Assembly (NCBI RefSeq): GCF_014650995.1
Contig: NZ_BMWA01000035.1
Coordinates: 15,158 to 79,157 of the forward strand
Direction: 5' to 3'
Length of the DNA stretch: 64,000 nucleotides
Source of the DNA: Streptomyces viridiviolaceus
GTDB taxonomy: Bacteria > Actinomycetota > Actinomycetes > Streptomycetales > Streptomycetaceae
Part shown: positions 54,557-64,000 of the stretch, piece by piece
Layout: each line of letters opens with the position of its first letter
Position numbering within the stretch: the first letter of the stretch is position 1
Notes under the pieces: generated by a model
The model's input: the letters and a program-made list of their open reading frames with translations, nothing else
Told to the model about the DNA's origin: nothing
The model's database searches: none
Program-made: the position numbers and the translations under genes

Positions 54557-54602
54557 TAGGGGGCGCTAGGGGGACGGGCACTCACCACCGGTGTCCTACG
54601 TT
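54557..54602 (+). promoter_or_regulatory. Paired TAGGGGG boxes and putative -10 of the PKS promoter
   Basis: TAGGGGG at 54557-54563 and 54567-54573 (10 bp apart); the proximal copy is 115 bases before the PKS ATG. TACGTT (54597-54602) may be the -10. Confidence 0.55.
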
Positions 54603-54681
54603 GACGTTCGATCCCATGCGTAGGTCTCTATGGCCTCTGCCCGCGTCACGCGAATAATGACGAGCAATGTGGAGTGCGTAA

Positions 54682-57600
54682 ATGGCCGAGTCCGGAAACG
54701 TCGTTTCTGACACCGATGGCATCCCGGGTACCGGGGTGGGGGGCACGACCGCTCTCGGACGCAGGCTCGACGCCCTGCCCCGATCCGAGCAGGACCATTT
54801 CCTGCTCGACCTGGTGTGCCGCCAGACCCTGGACGTGCTGCGCCGGGCCCGGCCGGAGGCGACGCCCGCGGCGGTCGTACCGAACCGCCCCTTCAAGGAA
54901 CTCGGTCTCGACTCCATGGCCCTGGTGGAGCTGCAGACGCGGCTGAACGCCGCCGCCGGTCTGGCGCTGCCGCCCACTGCCGGCTTCGACCATCCCACGC
55001 CGGAGCGGCTGGCCGCCCACCTGCGCGACGACGTCCTCGGACTGACGCCCGGGGCGGCCGGGACGGCACCGGCGCCGCTCGGCACCGACGAGCCGATCGC
55101 CATTGTCGGTATCGGCTGCCGTTACCCCGGAGGCATCGAGTCGCCGGACGAACTGTGGCACGTCGTCGCCGGTGAGCAGCACATCATCACCGATTTCCCG
55201 ACCGACCGCGGCTGGGATCTGGAATCACTTTTCGACCCCGACCCGGACAATCCCGGTACGGCCTATGTGAACAAGGGCGGTTTTCTTCTCGACGCGGGGC
55301 AGTTCGACGCGGAATTCTTCGGAATCGGTCCGCGCGAGGCCACCGCCATGGACCCGCAGCAGCGTCTCGTCCTGGAAACGGTGTGGCAGGCGCTGGAACG
55401 GGCCCGCATCAATCCGACGACACTGCGGGGCAGCCGCTGCGGCGTCTTCATCGGAGCCGAGGCGCAGGAATACGGCATGCGCCTGCACGAGGCCCCGGAC
55501 GGGCTCGACGCGCACCTCATGACCGGCGTGGCACCGAGCGTCATCTCCGGGCGCGTCGCCTACACCCTCGGCCTCGAGGGCCCCACCCTCACGCTCGACA
55601 CCGCGTGCTCCAGTTCGCTCGTCGCCATGCACCTCGCGGTCCAGTCGCTGCGCCGCGGCGACAGCACCCTCGCTCTCGCCGGCGGCCTGTCCGTCATGGG
55701 TGGTCCCGGCACGTTCACCGCCTTCAGCCGGCAGCGCGGCCTCTCCCCCGACGGCGCCTGCAAGGCGTTCGCCGCGGCGGCCGACGGCACCGGATTCGCC
55801 GAGGGCGTCGGTGTCTTCGTCATGGAACGGCTCTCCGACGCCCGCCGCAACGGTCACCGCGTGCTGGCGGTCGTCCGGGGCACCGCGATCAACCAGGACG
55901 GCGCCAGCAACGGCCTGACCGCCCCCAGCGGACCGGCCCAGCAGCGGGTCATCCGCCAGGCCCTCGCGGACGCCGGTCTGTCCACCTCGGACGTCGACGC
56001 CGTGGAGGCGCACGGCACGGGCACGACGCTGGGCGACCCGATCGAGGCCCAGGCCCTCATCGCCACCTACGGGCAGGGCCGCCCGGAGGGGCAGCCCCTG
56101 TGCCTCGGCTCGGTGAAGTCGAACATCGGGCACACCCAGGCCGCCGCCGGTGCGGCCGGCGTGATCAAGATGGTCCACGCGATGCGGCACGGCGTCCTGC
56201 CGAGGACCCTGCACGTCGACGAACCGACGCCGCACGTCGACTGGACGGCGGGCTCGGTCGAACTCCTCACCGAGGCGAGGGAGTGGCCCGACACCGGTCG
56301 CCCGCGCCGCGCGGGCGTGTCGTCCTTCGGCGTGAGCGGCACGAACGCGCACGTCATCATCGAGCAGGCACCGGAGGACGGACACGACTCCGGCTCCGAC
56401 ACCGACCCCGGCTCCCTCGCCGACCACGACGCGGGCTCCGCCTCCGGGGATCCGGCCGCCGACGCGGTGGCCATGGGTCCGGTACCGGTGGTGGTGTCGG
56501 CGCGCAGCGAGGCCGCGCTGCGCGCCCAGGCCGACAAGCTGGCGTTTTTCGTCGCGGCGCGCGAGGGGGCGGACTCCCACCTCGACCTGGCCTACTCCCT
56601 GGCGACGACCCGGGCGGCCCTGGAGCACCGGGCCGTCTTCCCGGCCGAGGACCACGAGGAACTGCTGCGCGGCCTGCGCGCCGTGGCGGCGGGTGAGAAC
56701 CCGCCCGGACTGGTCCGCGACTCGCTGCCCTCCGGACGCGTCGCGTTCCTGTTCACCGGGCAGGGCAGCCAGCGCCTCGGCATGGGGCGGGAACTGGTCG
56801 AGCGGTTCCCGGTCTTCGCCGACGCCCTCGACGAGGCGATCGGCCACCTCGATCTTCAACTCGACGTCTCCGTCTGGGACGTGCTGTTCGCGGAGGCGGG
56901 CAGCCCGGAGGCGGAGTTGCTGGATCGTACGGAGTACACGCAGCCCGCGCTGTTCGCCATCGAGGTCGCCCTGTTCCGACTGCTGGAGTCCTGGGGCGTA
57001 CGCCCCGACTTCGTCGCCGGACACTCCATCGGCGAACTCGCCGCCGCCCACGCGGCAGGAGTGCTCTCTCTCGAAGACGCCGCCACCCTCGTCGCGGCAC
57101 GGGGCCGGCTCATGCAGGCCCTGCCCGAGGGCGGGGCCATGATCGCCGTCCAGGCCACCGAGGAGGAGATCCTGCCCCTGCTGACCGACCGAGTCAGCAT
57201 CGCCGCTCTCAACGGACCCACCTCCGTGGTGATCTCCGGCGACGAGACCGAAGCGCAGGCCATCGCGGACCGGTTCCCGGACCGCAAGACCAAGCGTCTG
57301 CGGACCTCCCACGCCTTCCACTCACCACTGATGGAACCCATGCTGAAGGAGTTCGCGCAGATCGCGCGGACACTCAGCCACCAGGCACCCCGCATCCCGG
57401 TCATCTCCAACGTCACCGGCGAACCCGTCACCCCGGACGCCGACTACTGGGTCAACCACGCCCGCAATGCCGTCCGCTTCACCGACGCCGTCGAACGCCT
57501 GCAGACCGAAGGCGTCACCACGTTCGTCGAGCTCGGCCCCGACGCCGTCCTCACCGCCATGGCCCAGGACACCCTGACCGGCGACGACCTCACCTTCGTA

Positions 57601-60600
57601 CCCGCACTGCGCCGCGACCGCGACGAAACCCGCGAAGTACTCACCGCACTCGCCCACCTCCACACCCGAGGCACCGCCGTCGACTGGGACGCCTTCTACG
57701 CCGGCACCGGCGCCCGGCACACCGACCTCCCCACCTACGCCTTCCAGCGCCGTCACTACTGGCTGGAGACGCCCGCCGGCGGCGGCGACGCCGTCGCGCT
57801 GGGGCAGGTGGACGCGGCGCACCCGTTGCTGGGTGCCGTGGTCGGTCTCGCGGGCGGCGACGGCCTGGTGCTGACGGGCCGGGTGTCCCTGCGCTCGCAC
57901 CCCTGGCTCGCCGACCACGCGGTGCTCGGCACCGTCCTGCTGCCGGGAACGGCGTTCGTGGAACTCGCGGTGCGCGCGGGCGACGAGACGGGCTGTGCCC
58001 GGGTCGAGGAACTCACGCTGGAGGCACCGCTCGTCCTACCCGAAACCGGTGGCGTCACCCTGCAGGTCGTGGTCGGTGACGCCGACGCCGAGGGACGCCG
58101 TTCCGTGGAGTTCTACTCCCACGCCGAGGACGCCGCACCGGCCGCCGTCTCCTGGACGCGTCATGCCTCCGCGGTCGTCGCGCCCGCCGGTGCCGGGGAG
58201 GACGCGGCGCCCGGCGCCGGTGTACCGACACTGACGGTGTGGCCGCCCAAGGGCGCCCGGCCCGTCGACATCTCCACCCTCTACGACGACCTGGCCGCCC
58301 AGGGGTACGGCTACGGTCCGACGTTCCACGGCCTGCGCGCCGTCTGGCGCCGGGGCCGTGAGGTGTTCGCCGAGGTGACCCTGCCCGAGTCCGCCGTCTC
58401 CGACGCGGACGCCTACGGCCTCCACCCGGCACTGCTCGACGCCGTGCTGCACGCGACCGACTTCGCCTCCGAGCAGGCAGCCGCCGACGGCGCCTCGGAG
58501 ACACGGCTTCCGTTCGCCTTCAGCGGGGTCACGCTCCACTCGGCCGGTGCCCGCTCCGTCCGGGTCCGCATCGCCTCCACCGGGACCGGTGCCAACACCG
58601 ATTCCGTGTCCCTCGACATCGCCGACCCGACGGGAGCGCCGGTCGCGACCGTCGCGTCCTTCTCCGTACGCCCCGTCAGCCAGGCCCAGTTGTCGTCCGC
58701 GCGGGCCGTTCAGCACGACGCGCTGCACCTGCTGCGCTGGGTTCCCCTCACCGGCGCCCCGGGCGGCGCCGGTGCCGGTCCGTCGGCCGACACGCGGTGG
58801 GCGGTGCTGGGCGACGACCCGTTCGGGCTGTGCGCCGCGCTTCCCGGTTCCGCGGAGCGCTACGAGAGCGCGGCGGCCCTGTCCGAGGCCGTGGAGTCCG
58901 GCACCGCCGCGGCACCCGACCTGGCCGTCGTACAGCTCGCCCCGGCCGGGGAGCTGCCCGGCGCCGCCCACGATGCCACCCTGGCCGCCCTGGACGTGGT
59001 TCAGCGCTGGCTGCGTGACGGACGGCTGGCCGACTCCCGGCTCGTCGTCGTGACACGCGGCGCCGTGGCCCCCCAGCCGGACGGCCGCGGAGTCGCGGCG
59101 CCGGAGACCCCGGGGCAGGAGCTGCCCGACCTGGCGAGCGCACCCGCGTGGGGTCTGGTCCGGTCCGCGCAGGCCGAGCACCCCGACCGGCTGCTCCTGG
59201 TCGACATCGACGAGAGCCCCGACGCGGCCCGGGGATTCGCCGCCGCGGTGGCGGTGGCCTGCGCGGCCGGCGAACCCGAGGTCGCGCTGCGCGGCGACCA
59301 GCGCCTCGTCACCCGGATCGCCCCCGCGCCGGTCCGGGAGGCGCAGGGCGACGACCGCGACTCGCACGACGGGACGGAGGCCGGCGACCGCGGCCCCTGG
59401 AACCCGGACGGCACGGTCCTGATCACCGGTGGCACCGGCGGCCTCGGCGCACTCGTCGCCCGCCACCTGGTGCACCGGCACGGCGTACGGCACCTGCTCC
59501 TGACCAGCCGACGCGGGCCCGGCGCCCCGGGTGCCGATGAACTCCGGACGGAACTCGAGGCCCAGGGCGCGCGGGTGACCGTCGCCGCCTGCGACGTCTC
59601 CGACCGCGACGCCCTGGCCGGCCTGCTCGCCGGGATCCCTGGTGAGCGGCCCCTCACCGCCGTCGTCCACACCGCGGGCGTTCTCGCCGACGGACTCGTG
59701 GACTCCCTCACGCCCGAAGCGGTCGACGCCGTCCTGTCCCCCAAGGCGGACGCCGCCTGGCACCTCCACGAGCTGACCCAGGGCCTCGAGCTGACCGCCT
59801 TCGTGCTCTTCTCTTCCGCCGCCGGTGTGATCGACGGTGCGGGGCAGGGCAACTACGCGGCAGGCAACGTCTTCCTGGACGCTCTCGCCGTCCGGCGAAC
59901 CGCCTCCGGACTGCCGGCCACATCGCTGGCCTGGGGATTGTGGGCCGGCAGCGAGGGCATGGGCGCGAACCTCGACGACGCGGCGCTCCAGCGCATCAAG
60001 CGCCTGGGCATGCCCCCGCTGAACGCGGAGGAGAACCTCTCGCTCCTCGACGAGGCCCTCCTCTCCGGTCACCCGGCGGTCCTGCCGGTACGGATCGACC
60101 GGCGGGCCCTGCGCTCCCGCGCCGACGGCGTCCCCGCCGTGCTGCGCGGCCTGGCCCCGGCACCGGTACGCCGTACGGCCGCCACCGGCTCGGGCCCCGT
60201 GTCCGTCGGGCTCACCCTTGCCCACAAGCTGTCGGGGCTGTCGCGGAACGAGCGCGAACGCGCGCTGCTCGGACTCGTCCGTGCCCAGGTCGCGGCGGTT
60301 CTCGGACACGACGGCGCCGACGCCGTCGACCCTCGCCGCGCATTCAGCGACATCGGCTTCGACTCCCTCGCCGCGGTCGAGCTGCGCAACCGACTCAACT
60401 CGGCGACCGGTCTGCGGCTGCCCGCGACACTCACCTTCGACTATCCGACGTCCAACGCCCTGGCCGCGTTCATCGGCACCGAGATCGTGAGCGTCGAGGG
60501 GGCTGATTCCGAGCCGGACGAGCCGCAGGACACACCGGCCCCGCTCCGCGACGACGAGCCGATCGCGATCGTGGGCATGGCCTGCCGCTACCCCGGCGGC

Positions 60601-63600
60601 GTGAACTCCCCCGAGGACCTGTGGCGCCTGGTCGCCGAAGGCACCGACGCCGTCACCGACTTCCCCACCGACCGGGGCTGGGACCTCGGCAACCTCTACG
60701 ACCCCGAGCCCGGAACCCCCGGCAAGACCTACTCCCGGGAAGGCGGGTTCCTGCACGACGCCGCCCGGTTCGACCCCGACCTGTTCGGCATCTCGCCACG
60801 CGAGGCCTCCGCCATGGACCCGCAGCAGCGCCTGCTGCTGGAGACGTCCTGGGAGACCATTGAACGGGCCGGCATCGACCCCCTGTCGCTCAAGGGCAGC
60901 CGGACCGGCGTCTTCGCCGGCGTCATGTACCACGACTGGGCCACCCGCCTGAGCGAGGTGCCGGAGGACATCGCCGGCTACATCGGCAACGGCAGCCTCG
61001 CGAGCGTGGCGTCCGGCCGGGTCTCCTACGCCCTGGGTCTTGAGGGCCCGGCGGTGACGGTGGACACGGCGTGCTCGTCGTCGCTGGTCGCCCTGCACTG
61101 GGCCATGCAGGCCCTGCGCCGAGGGGAGTGCTCTCTGGCCCTGGCCGGCGGTGTGACCGTCATGGCCACGCCGGAGACGTTCGTGGACTTCAGCCGCCAG
61201 CGGGGACTGGCCATGGACGGCCGGTGCAAGTCCTTCGCCGCCACGGCCGACGGCACCGGCTGGGGCGAGGGCGTGGGCATGCTCCTCGTCGAGCGTCTGT
61301 CGGACGCGCGCCGCAACGGCCACCCGGTCCTCGCGGTGGTCCGGGGCAGCGCGATCAACCAGGACGGCGCGAGCAACGGCCTCACCGCCCCCAACGGCCC
61401 CTCGCAGCAGCGCGTCATCCGCCAGGCCCTCACCGACGCCCGACTGACCACCGTCGACATCGACGCCGTCGAAGCCCACGGCACCGGCACCACCCTCGGC
61501 GACCCCATCGAAGCCCAGGCCCTCATCAACACCTACGGCCAGGAACGCGAGGACGACAGCCCTCTCTGGCTCGGCTCCATCAAGTCGAACATCGGGCACA
61601 CCCAGGCCGCCGCAGGCGTCGCCGGCGTCATCAAGATGGTCCAGGCCATGCACCACGGCGTACTGCCCCCGACCCTCCACGTCGACCAGCCCTCACCCCA
61701 GATCGACTGGACCGCAGGAGCGGTAGAACTCCTCACGGAGACACGGGAGTGGCCTGACACGGGCCGCCCGCGCCGTGCGGGTGTGTCGTCGTTCGGTATC
61801 AGCGGCACCAACGCCCACGTCATCCTGGAACAGGCCCCCACCGCGGAGCAGCCCGAAGAGCCGTCCGGGGAAGCGCCGCTGCGGTCGCTGCCGGCTGTGC
61901 CGTGGGTGGTGTCCGGCAAGACGGCCCAGACCCTGCACGCCCAGGCCGAACGCCTCCTCGGGTACGCGAATGAAGCCGACCGGTCTCTCCTCGACACCGG
62001 ATACTCCCTCGCGACGACGCGCGCGGCGCTGGAGCATCGGGCGGTCGTCCTCGCCGCCGGCCTGGACGAGGCCCGGGCCGGACTCACCGCCCTGACGACT
62101 GGGGAAACGGCAGCCAACGTCGTACGCGGCACCACCTCCACCGGTGCGACCGCGTTCCTGTTCACCGGACAAGGCAGCCAGCGCCTCGGCATGGGACGCG
62201 ACCTCTACGCCGCCTTCCCCGCCTTCGCCACCGCCTTCGACACCATCGCCGACGCACTGGACCAGCACCTGACCGTCCCGCTGCGCACCGTGATCTGGGA
62301 CAGCGACGACAGCACGCTGCTGGACCGTACGGAGTACACGCAGCCCGCGCTGTTCGCCATCGAGGTCGCCCTGTTCCGGCTGCTGGAGTCCTGGGGCATA
62401 CGCCCCGACTTCGTCGCCGGACACTCCATCGGCGAACTCGCCGCCGCCCACACCGCAGGAGTGCTCACCCTCGAAGACGCCGCCACCCTCGTCGCGGCAC
62501 GCGGCCGGCTCATGCAGGCCCTGCCCGAAGGCGGCACCATGATCGCCCTCCAGGCCACCGAGGAGGAGATCCTGCCCCTGCTGACCGACCAGGTCAGCAT
62601 CGCCGCCCTCAACGGACCCATGTCCGTGGTGATCTCGGGCGACGAGACCGAGGCACAGGCCATCGCGGACAGGTTCCCAGACCGCAAGACCAAACGACTG
62701 CGGACCTCCCACGCCTTCCACTCACCACTGATGGAACCCATGCTGGAAGAGTTCGCGCAGATCGCGCGGACACTCAGCCACCAGACACCCCGCATCCCAG
62801 TCATCTCCAACGTCACCGGCGAACCCGTCACCCCCGACGCCGACTACTGGGTCAACCACGCCCGCCAGGCCGTCCGCTTCACCGACGCCGTCGAACGCCT
62901 GCAGACCGAAGGCGTCACCACGTTCGTCGAGCTCGGCCCCGACGCCGTCCTCACCGCCATGGCCCAGGACACCCTGACCGGCGACGACCTCACCTTCGCA
63001 GCAACCCTGCGCCGCGACCGCGACGAGACCCGCGAAACACTCACCGCACTCGCCCACCTCCACACCCGAGGCACCGCCGTCGACTGGGACGCCTTCTACG
63101 CCGGCACCGGCGCCCGGCACACCCCCCTCCCCACCTACGCCTTCCGGCACCGCCACTACTGGATCGAGGCGACTCCCGGCGAAGGTGATGTCTCGCTCGT
63201 GGGTCTGGAGTCGGTGGGTCACCCGCTGCTCGGCGCCGTCGTCGTCTCCCCCGACGGCGACGGCGTCGTCCTCACCGGTCGGCTCTCCCTGCAGGGACAG
63301 ACCTGGATCGCCGACCACGACGTACTCGGCACAGTCCTGCTCCCCGGCACCGCCTTCTTGGAGCTGGCGATCCAGGCCGGTGACCACGTCGGCTGCGGGA
63401 GCGTCGAGGAGTTGGTCCTCGAAGCGCCCTTGGTACTTCCCGCCAGTGGTGGTGTCGCCCTTCAGGTACTCGTCGGAGGTGCCGACCGTTCGGGCTTCCG
63501 CTCGGTGAGCGTCTACTCCCGTCCGGCGGAGGGTCAGTCCCTGGACGCCGTATGGACCCGGCACGCCACCGGAACGCTCGCCGCCCGCGCCACCCAGCCC

Positions 63601-64000
63601 GGCTTCGACCTCGCCCAATGGCCGCCACGGGACGCCGAGCCCCTGCCCGTCGAAGGCGGTTACCAGCGGCTGCTGGAGCGCGGCTACGCCTACGGCCCCC
63701 TCTTCCAGGGCCTCAAGGCCGCCTGGCGACGCGGCGACGAGATCTTCGCCGAAGTCACCCTCCCGGAAGACGCCCACGCAGACGCCGGCCGCTTCGGCAT
63801 CCACCCCGCCCTCCTCGACGCAGCCATGCACGCCGAGCTGCTGGTGGACGACGGCACGGAGAGCGGAGAGACGGTCCTGCCCTTCTCCTGGAACGGCGTG
63901 ACGCTCCACGCCGTGGGCGCGTCGTCGCTGCGGGTCCGCATCCTGCGCATACGCGGCGACGAAGAGTCGGCCATGTGGATGGCGGACACCTCAGGTCGGC
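54682..64000 (+). CDS. Modular type I polyketide synthase (5' part)
   Basis: At least 3106 residues, open at the window end. Order: lone ACP (Ser78 in LGLDSMAL); KS1 136-560 (Cys309, His444, His484); AT1 from 687 (Ser782 in GHSIGE, HAFH 877-880, malonyl type); DH1 (His1079 in HAVLGTVLLPG, DxxxH 1253-1257); KR1 (GGTGGLG 1583-1589, Tyr1725, Asp1670 in LAD, B-type-like); ACP1 (Ser1895); KS2 from 1957 (Cys2131); AT2 (Ser2582, HAFH 2677-2680); DH2 (His2879, DxxxH 3046-3050). No ER between DH1 and KR1, so module 1 leaves a double bond. ATG 54682 follows GGAG by seven bases. The starter must be placed on the first ACP by another enzyme. Confidence 0.95.
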   Translation, partial: MAESGNVVSDTDGIPGTGVGGTTALGRRLDALPRSEQDHFLLDLVCRQTLDVLRRARPEATPAAVVPNRPFKELGLDSMALVELQTRLNAAAGLALPPTAGFDHPTPERLAAHLRDDVLGLTPGAAGTAPAPLGTDEPIAIVGIGCRYPGGIESPDELWHVVAGEQHIITDFPTDRGWDLESLFDPDPDNPGTAYVNKGGFLLDAGQFDAEFFGIGPREATAMDPQQRLVLETVWQALERARINPTTLRGSRCGVFIGAEAQEYGMRLHEAPDGLDAHLMTGVAPSVISGRVAYTLGLEGPTLTLDTACSSSLVAMHLAVQSLRRGDSTLALAGGLSVMGGPGTFTAFSRQRGLSPDGACKAFAAAADGTGFAEGVGVFVMERLSDARRNGHRVLAVVRGTAINQDGASNGLTAPSGPAQQRVIRQALADAGLSTSDVDAVEAHGTGTTLGDPIEAQALIATYGQGRPEGQPLCLGSVKSNIGHTQAAAGAAGVIKMVHAMRHGVLPRTLHVDEPTPHVDWTAGSVELLTEAREWPDTGRPRRAGVSSFGVSGTNAHVIIEQAPEDGHDSGSDTDPGSLADHDAGSASGDPAADAVAMGPVPVVVSARSEAALRAQADKLAFFVAAREGADSHLDLAYSLATTRAALEHRAVFPAEDHEELLRGLRAVAAGENPPGLVRDSLPSGRVAFLFTGQGSQRLGMGRELVERFPVFADALDEAIGHLDLQLDVSVWDVLFAEAGSPEAELLDRTEYTQPALFAIEVALFRLLESWGVRPDFVAGHSIGELAAAHAAGVLSLEDAATLVAARGRLMQALPEGGAMIAVQATEEEILPLLTDRVSIAALNGPTSVVISGDETEAQAIADRFPDRKTKRLRTSHAFHSPLMEPMLKEFAQIARTLSHQAPRIPVISNVTGEPVTPDADYWVNHARNAVRFTDAVERLQTEGVTTFVELGPDAVLTAMAQDTLTGDDLTFVPALRRDRDETREVLTALAHLHTRGTAVDWDAFYAGTGARHTDLPTYAFQRRHYWLETPAGGGDAVALGQVDAAHPLLGAVVGLAGGDGLVLTGRVSLRSHPWLADHAVLGTVLLPGTAFVELAVRAGDETGCARVEELTLEAPLVLPETGGVTLQVVVGDADAEGRRSVEFYSHAEDAAPAAVSWTRHASAVVAPAGAGEDAAPGAGVPTLTVWPPKGARPVDISTLYDDLAAQGYGYGPTFHGLRAVWRRGREVFAEVTLPESAVSDADAYGLHPALLDAVLHATDFASEQAAADGASETRLPFAFSGVTLHSAGARSVRVRIASTGTGANTDSVSLDIADPTGAPVATVASFSVRPVSQAQLSSARAVQHDALHLLRWVPLTGAPGGAGAGPSADTRWAVLGDDPFGLCAALPGSAERYESAAALSEAVESGTAAAPDLAVVQLAPAGELPGAAHDATLAALDVVQRWLRDGRLADSRLVVVTRGAVAPQPDGRGVAAPETPGQELPDLASAPAWGLVRSAQAEHPDRLLLVDIDESPDAARGFAAAVAVACAAGEPEVALRGDQRLVTRIAPAPVREAQGDDRDSHDGTEAGDRGPWNPDGTVLITGGTGGLGALVARHLVHRHGVRHLLLTSRRGPGAPGADELRTELEAQGARVTVAACDVSDRDALAGLLAGIPGERPLTAVVHTAGVLADGLVDSLTPEAVDAVLSPKADAAWHLHELTQGLELTAFVLFSSAAGVIDGAGQGNYAAGNVFLDALAVRRTASGLPATSLAWGLWAGSEGMGANLDDAALQRIKRLGMPPLNAEENLSLLDEALLSGHPAVLPVRIDRRALRSRADGVPAVLRGLAPAPVRRTAATGSGPVSVGLTLAHKLSGLSRNERERALLGLVRAQVAAVLGHDGADAVDPRRAFSDIGFDSLAAVELRNRLNSATGLRLPATLTFDYPTSNALAAFIGTEIVSVEGADSEPDEPQDTPAPLRDDEPIAIVGMACRYPGGVNSPEDLWRLVAEGTDAVTDFPTDRGWDLGNLYDPEPGTPGKTYSREGGFLHDAARFDPDLFGISPREASAMDPQQRLLLETSWETIERAGIDPLSLKGSRTGVFAGVMYHDWATRLSEVPEDIAGYIGNGSLASVASGRVSYALGLEGPAVTVDTACSSSLVALHWAMQALRRGECSLALAGGVTVMATPETFVDFSRQRGLAMDGRCKSFAATADGTGWGEGVGMLLVERLSDARRNGHPVLAVVRGSAINQDGASNGLTAPNGPSQQRVIRQALTDARLTTVDIDAVEAHGTGTTLGDPIEAQALINTYGQEREDDSPLWLGSIKSNIGHTQAAAGVAGVIKMVQAMHHGVLPPTLHVDQPSPQIDWTAGAVELLTETREWPDTGRPRRAGVSSFGISGTNAHVILEQAPTAEQPEEPSGEAPLRSLPAVPWVVSGKTAQTLHAQAERLLGYANEADRSLLDTGYSLATTRAALEHRAVVLAAGLDEARAGLTALTTGETAANVVRGTTSTGATAFLFTGQGSQRLGMGRDLYAAFPAFATAFDTIADALDQHLTVPLRTVIWDSDDSTLLDRTEYTQPALFAIEVALFRLLESWGIRPDFVAGHSIGELAAAHTAGVLTLEDAATLVAARGRLMQALPEGGTMIALQATEEEILPLLTDQVSIAALNGPMSVVISGDETEAQAIADRFPDRKTKRLRTSHAFHSPLMEPMLEEFAQIARTLSHQTPRIPVISNVTGEPVTPDADYWVNHARQAVRFTDAVERLQTEGVTTFVELGPDAVLTAMAQDTLTGDDLTFAATLRRDRDETRETLTALAHLHTRGTAVDWDAFYAGTGARHTPLPTYAFRHRHYWIEATPGEGDVSLVGLESVGHPLLGAVVVSPDGDGVVLTGRLSLQGQTWIADHDVLGTVLLPGTAFLELAIQAGDHVGCGSVEELVLEAPLVLPASGGVALQVLVGGADRSGFRSVSVYSRPAEGQSLDAVWTRHATGTLAARATQPGFDLAQWPPRDAEPLPVEGGYQRLLERGYAYGPLFQGLKAAWRRGDEIFAEVTLPEDAHADAGRFGIHPALLDAAMHAELLVDDGTESGETVLPFSWNGVTLHAVGASSLRVRILRIRGDEESAMWMADTSGR
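56918..57765 (+). repeat. AT1 segment, long direct repeat with AT2
   Basis: About 850 bases nearly identical to 62318-63165, exactly 5,400 bases (1,800 codons) later. It covers the AT core and the AT-DH linker. Confidence 0.85.
62318..63165 (+). repeat. AT2 segment, long direct repeat with AT1
   Basis: Counterpart of 56918-57765. The match includes third codon positions, unlike the KS and DH segments around it. Confidence 0.85.

Noticed and set aside
58036..61680. 1214-codon leftward frame opposite the PKS
   Set aside because: Shadow of the PKS; the sense strand shows KS, DH, KR and ACP active sites.

Overview
The window is a high-GC (about 70% or more) actinomycete chromosome segment, almost certainly Streptomyces. 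The evidence is third-position GC bias, frequent GTG starts, AGGAGG-type ribosome binding sites, many four-base ATGA/GTGA gene overlaps, and gene families typical of that genus. No rRNA, tRNA, CRISPR array, insertion sequence or replication origin was seen.

Left part (1-24,740): ordinary chromosomal metabolism. After an HxlR regulator diverging from an alaA-type aminotransferase and some accessory genes, positions 6,870-20,990 hold a purine-to-glycerate catabolic locus. It contains two NCS2 purine permeases, an 8-oxoguanine deaminase, uricase, HIU hydrolase, OHCU decarboxylase, hydroxypyruvate isomerase, tartronate semialdehyde reductase, catalase and glyoxylate carboligase. Two operator classes can be read from the DNA: one at the OHCU decarboxylase and catalase promoters, another at the hyi and gcl promoters. 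Then come a protein with zinc-ribbon and Mrr-like regions, a secreted FG-GAP protein with a degenerate trypsin domain, and a small secreted protein.

Middle (24,740-38,390): a large Tat-exported ALF-repeat/coiled-coil protein with a membrane-protein partner; two acyl-CoA ligases diverging from a GAF-LuxR regulator; a large LAL-type LuxR regulator; a repeat-bearing gene-poor stretch; and a winged-helix protein.

Right part (38,390-64,000): a specialised cluster. A type II thioesterase is followed by a mycofactocin operon: mftA, mftB, mftC, two FadH/OYE flavoproteins, etfA, fixC, fixX, etfB, a possible 30-residue peptide gene, mftF and mftE. Next are an exporter with a divergent TetR repressor, a mycofactocin-coupled short-chain dehydrogenase, and the start of a large modular type I polyketide synthase (ACP, KS-AT-DH-KR-ACP, KS-AT-DH...) running off the window end. 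Pairs of TAGGGG(G) sit 115-137 bases (proximal copy) upstream of the thioesterase, mftA and the PKS, suggesting the redox-cofactor operon and the polyketide pathway are co-regulated. The dehydrogenase would use mycofactocin as electron acceptor. The ETF-FixCX set would pass electrons onward, presumably to quinone. No mftD is present, so the usual last dedicated biosynthetic step is either encoded elsewhere or performed by one of the OYE enzymes. The lone N-terminal ACP and the DH-KR module suggest a starter loaded in trans and an unsaturated chain; a polyene macrolactam is one reasonable guess.
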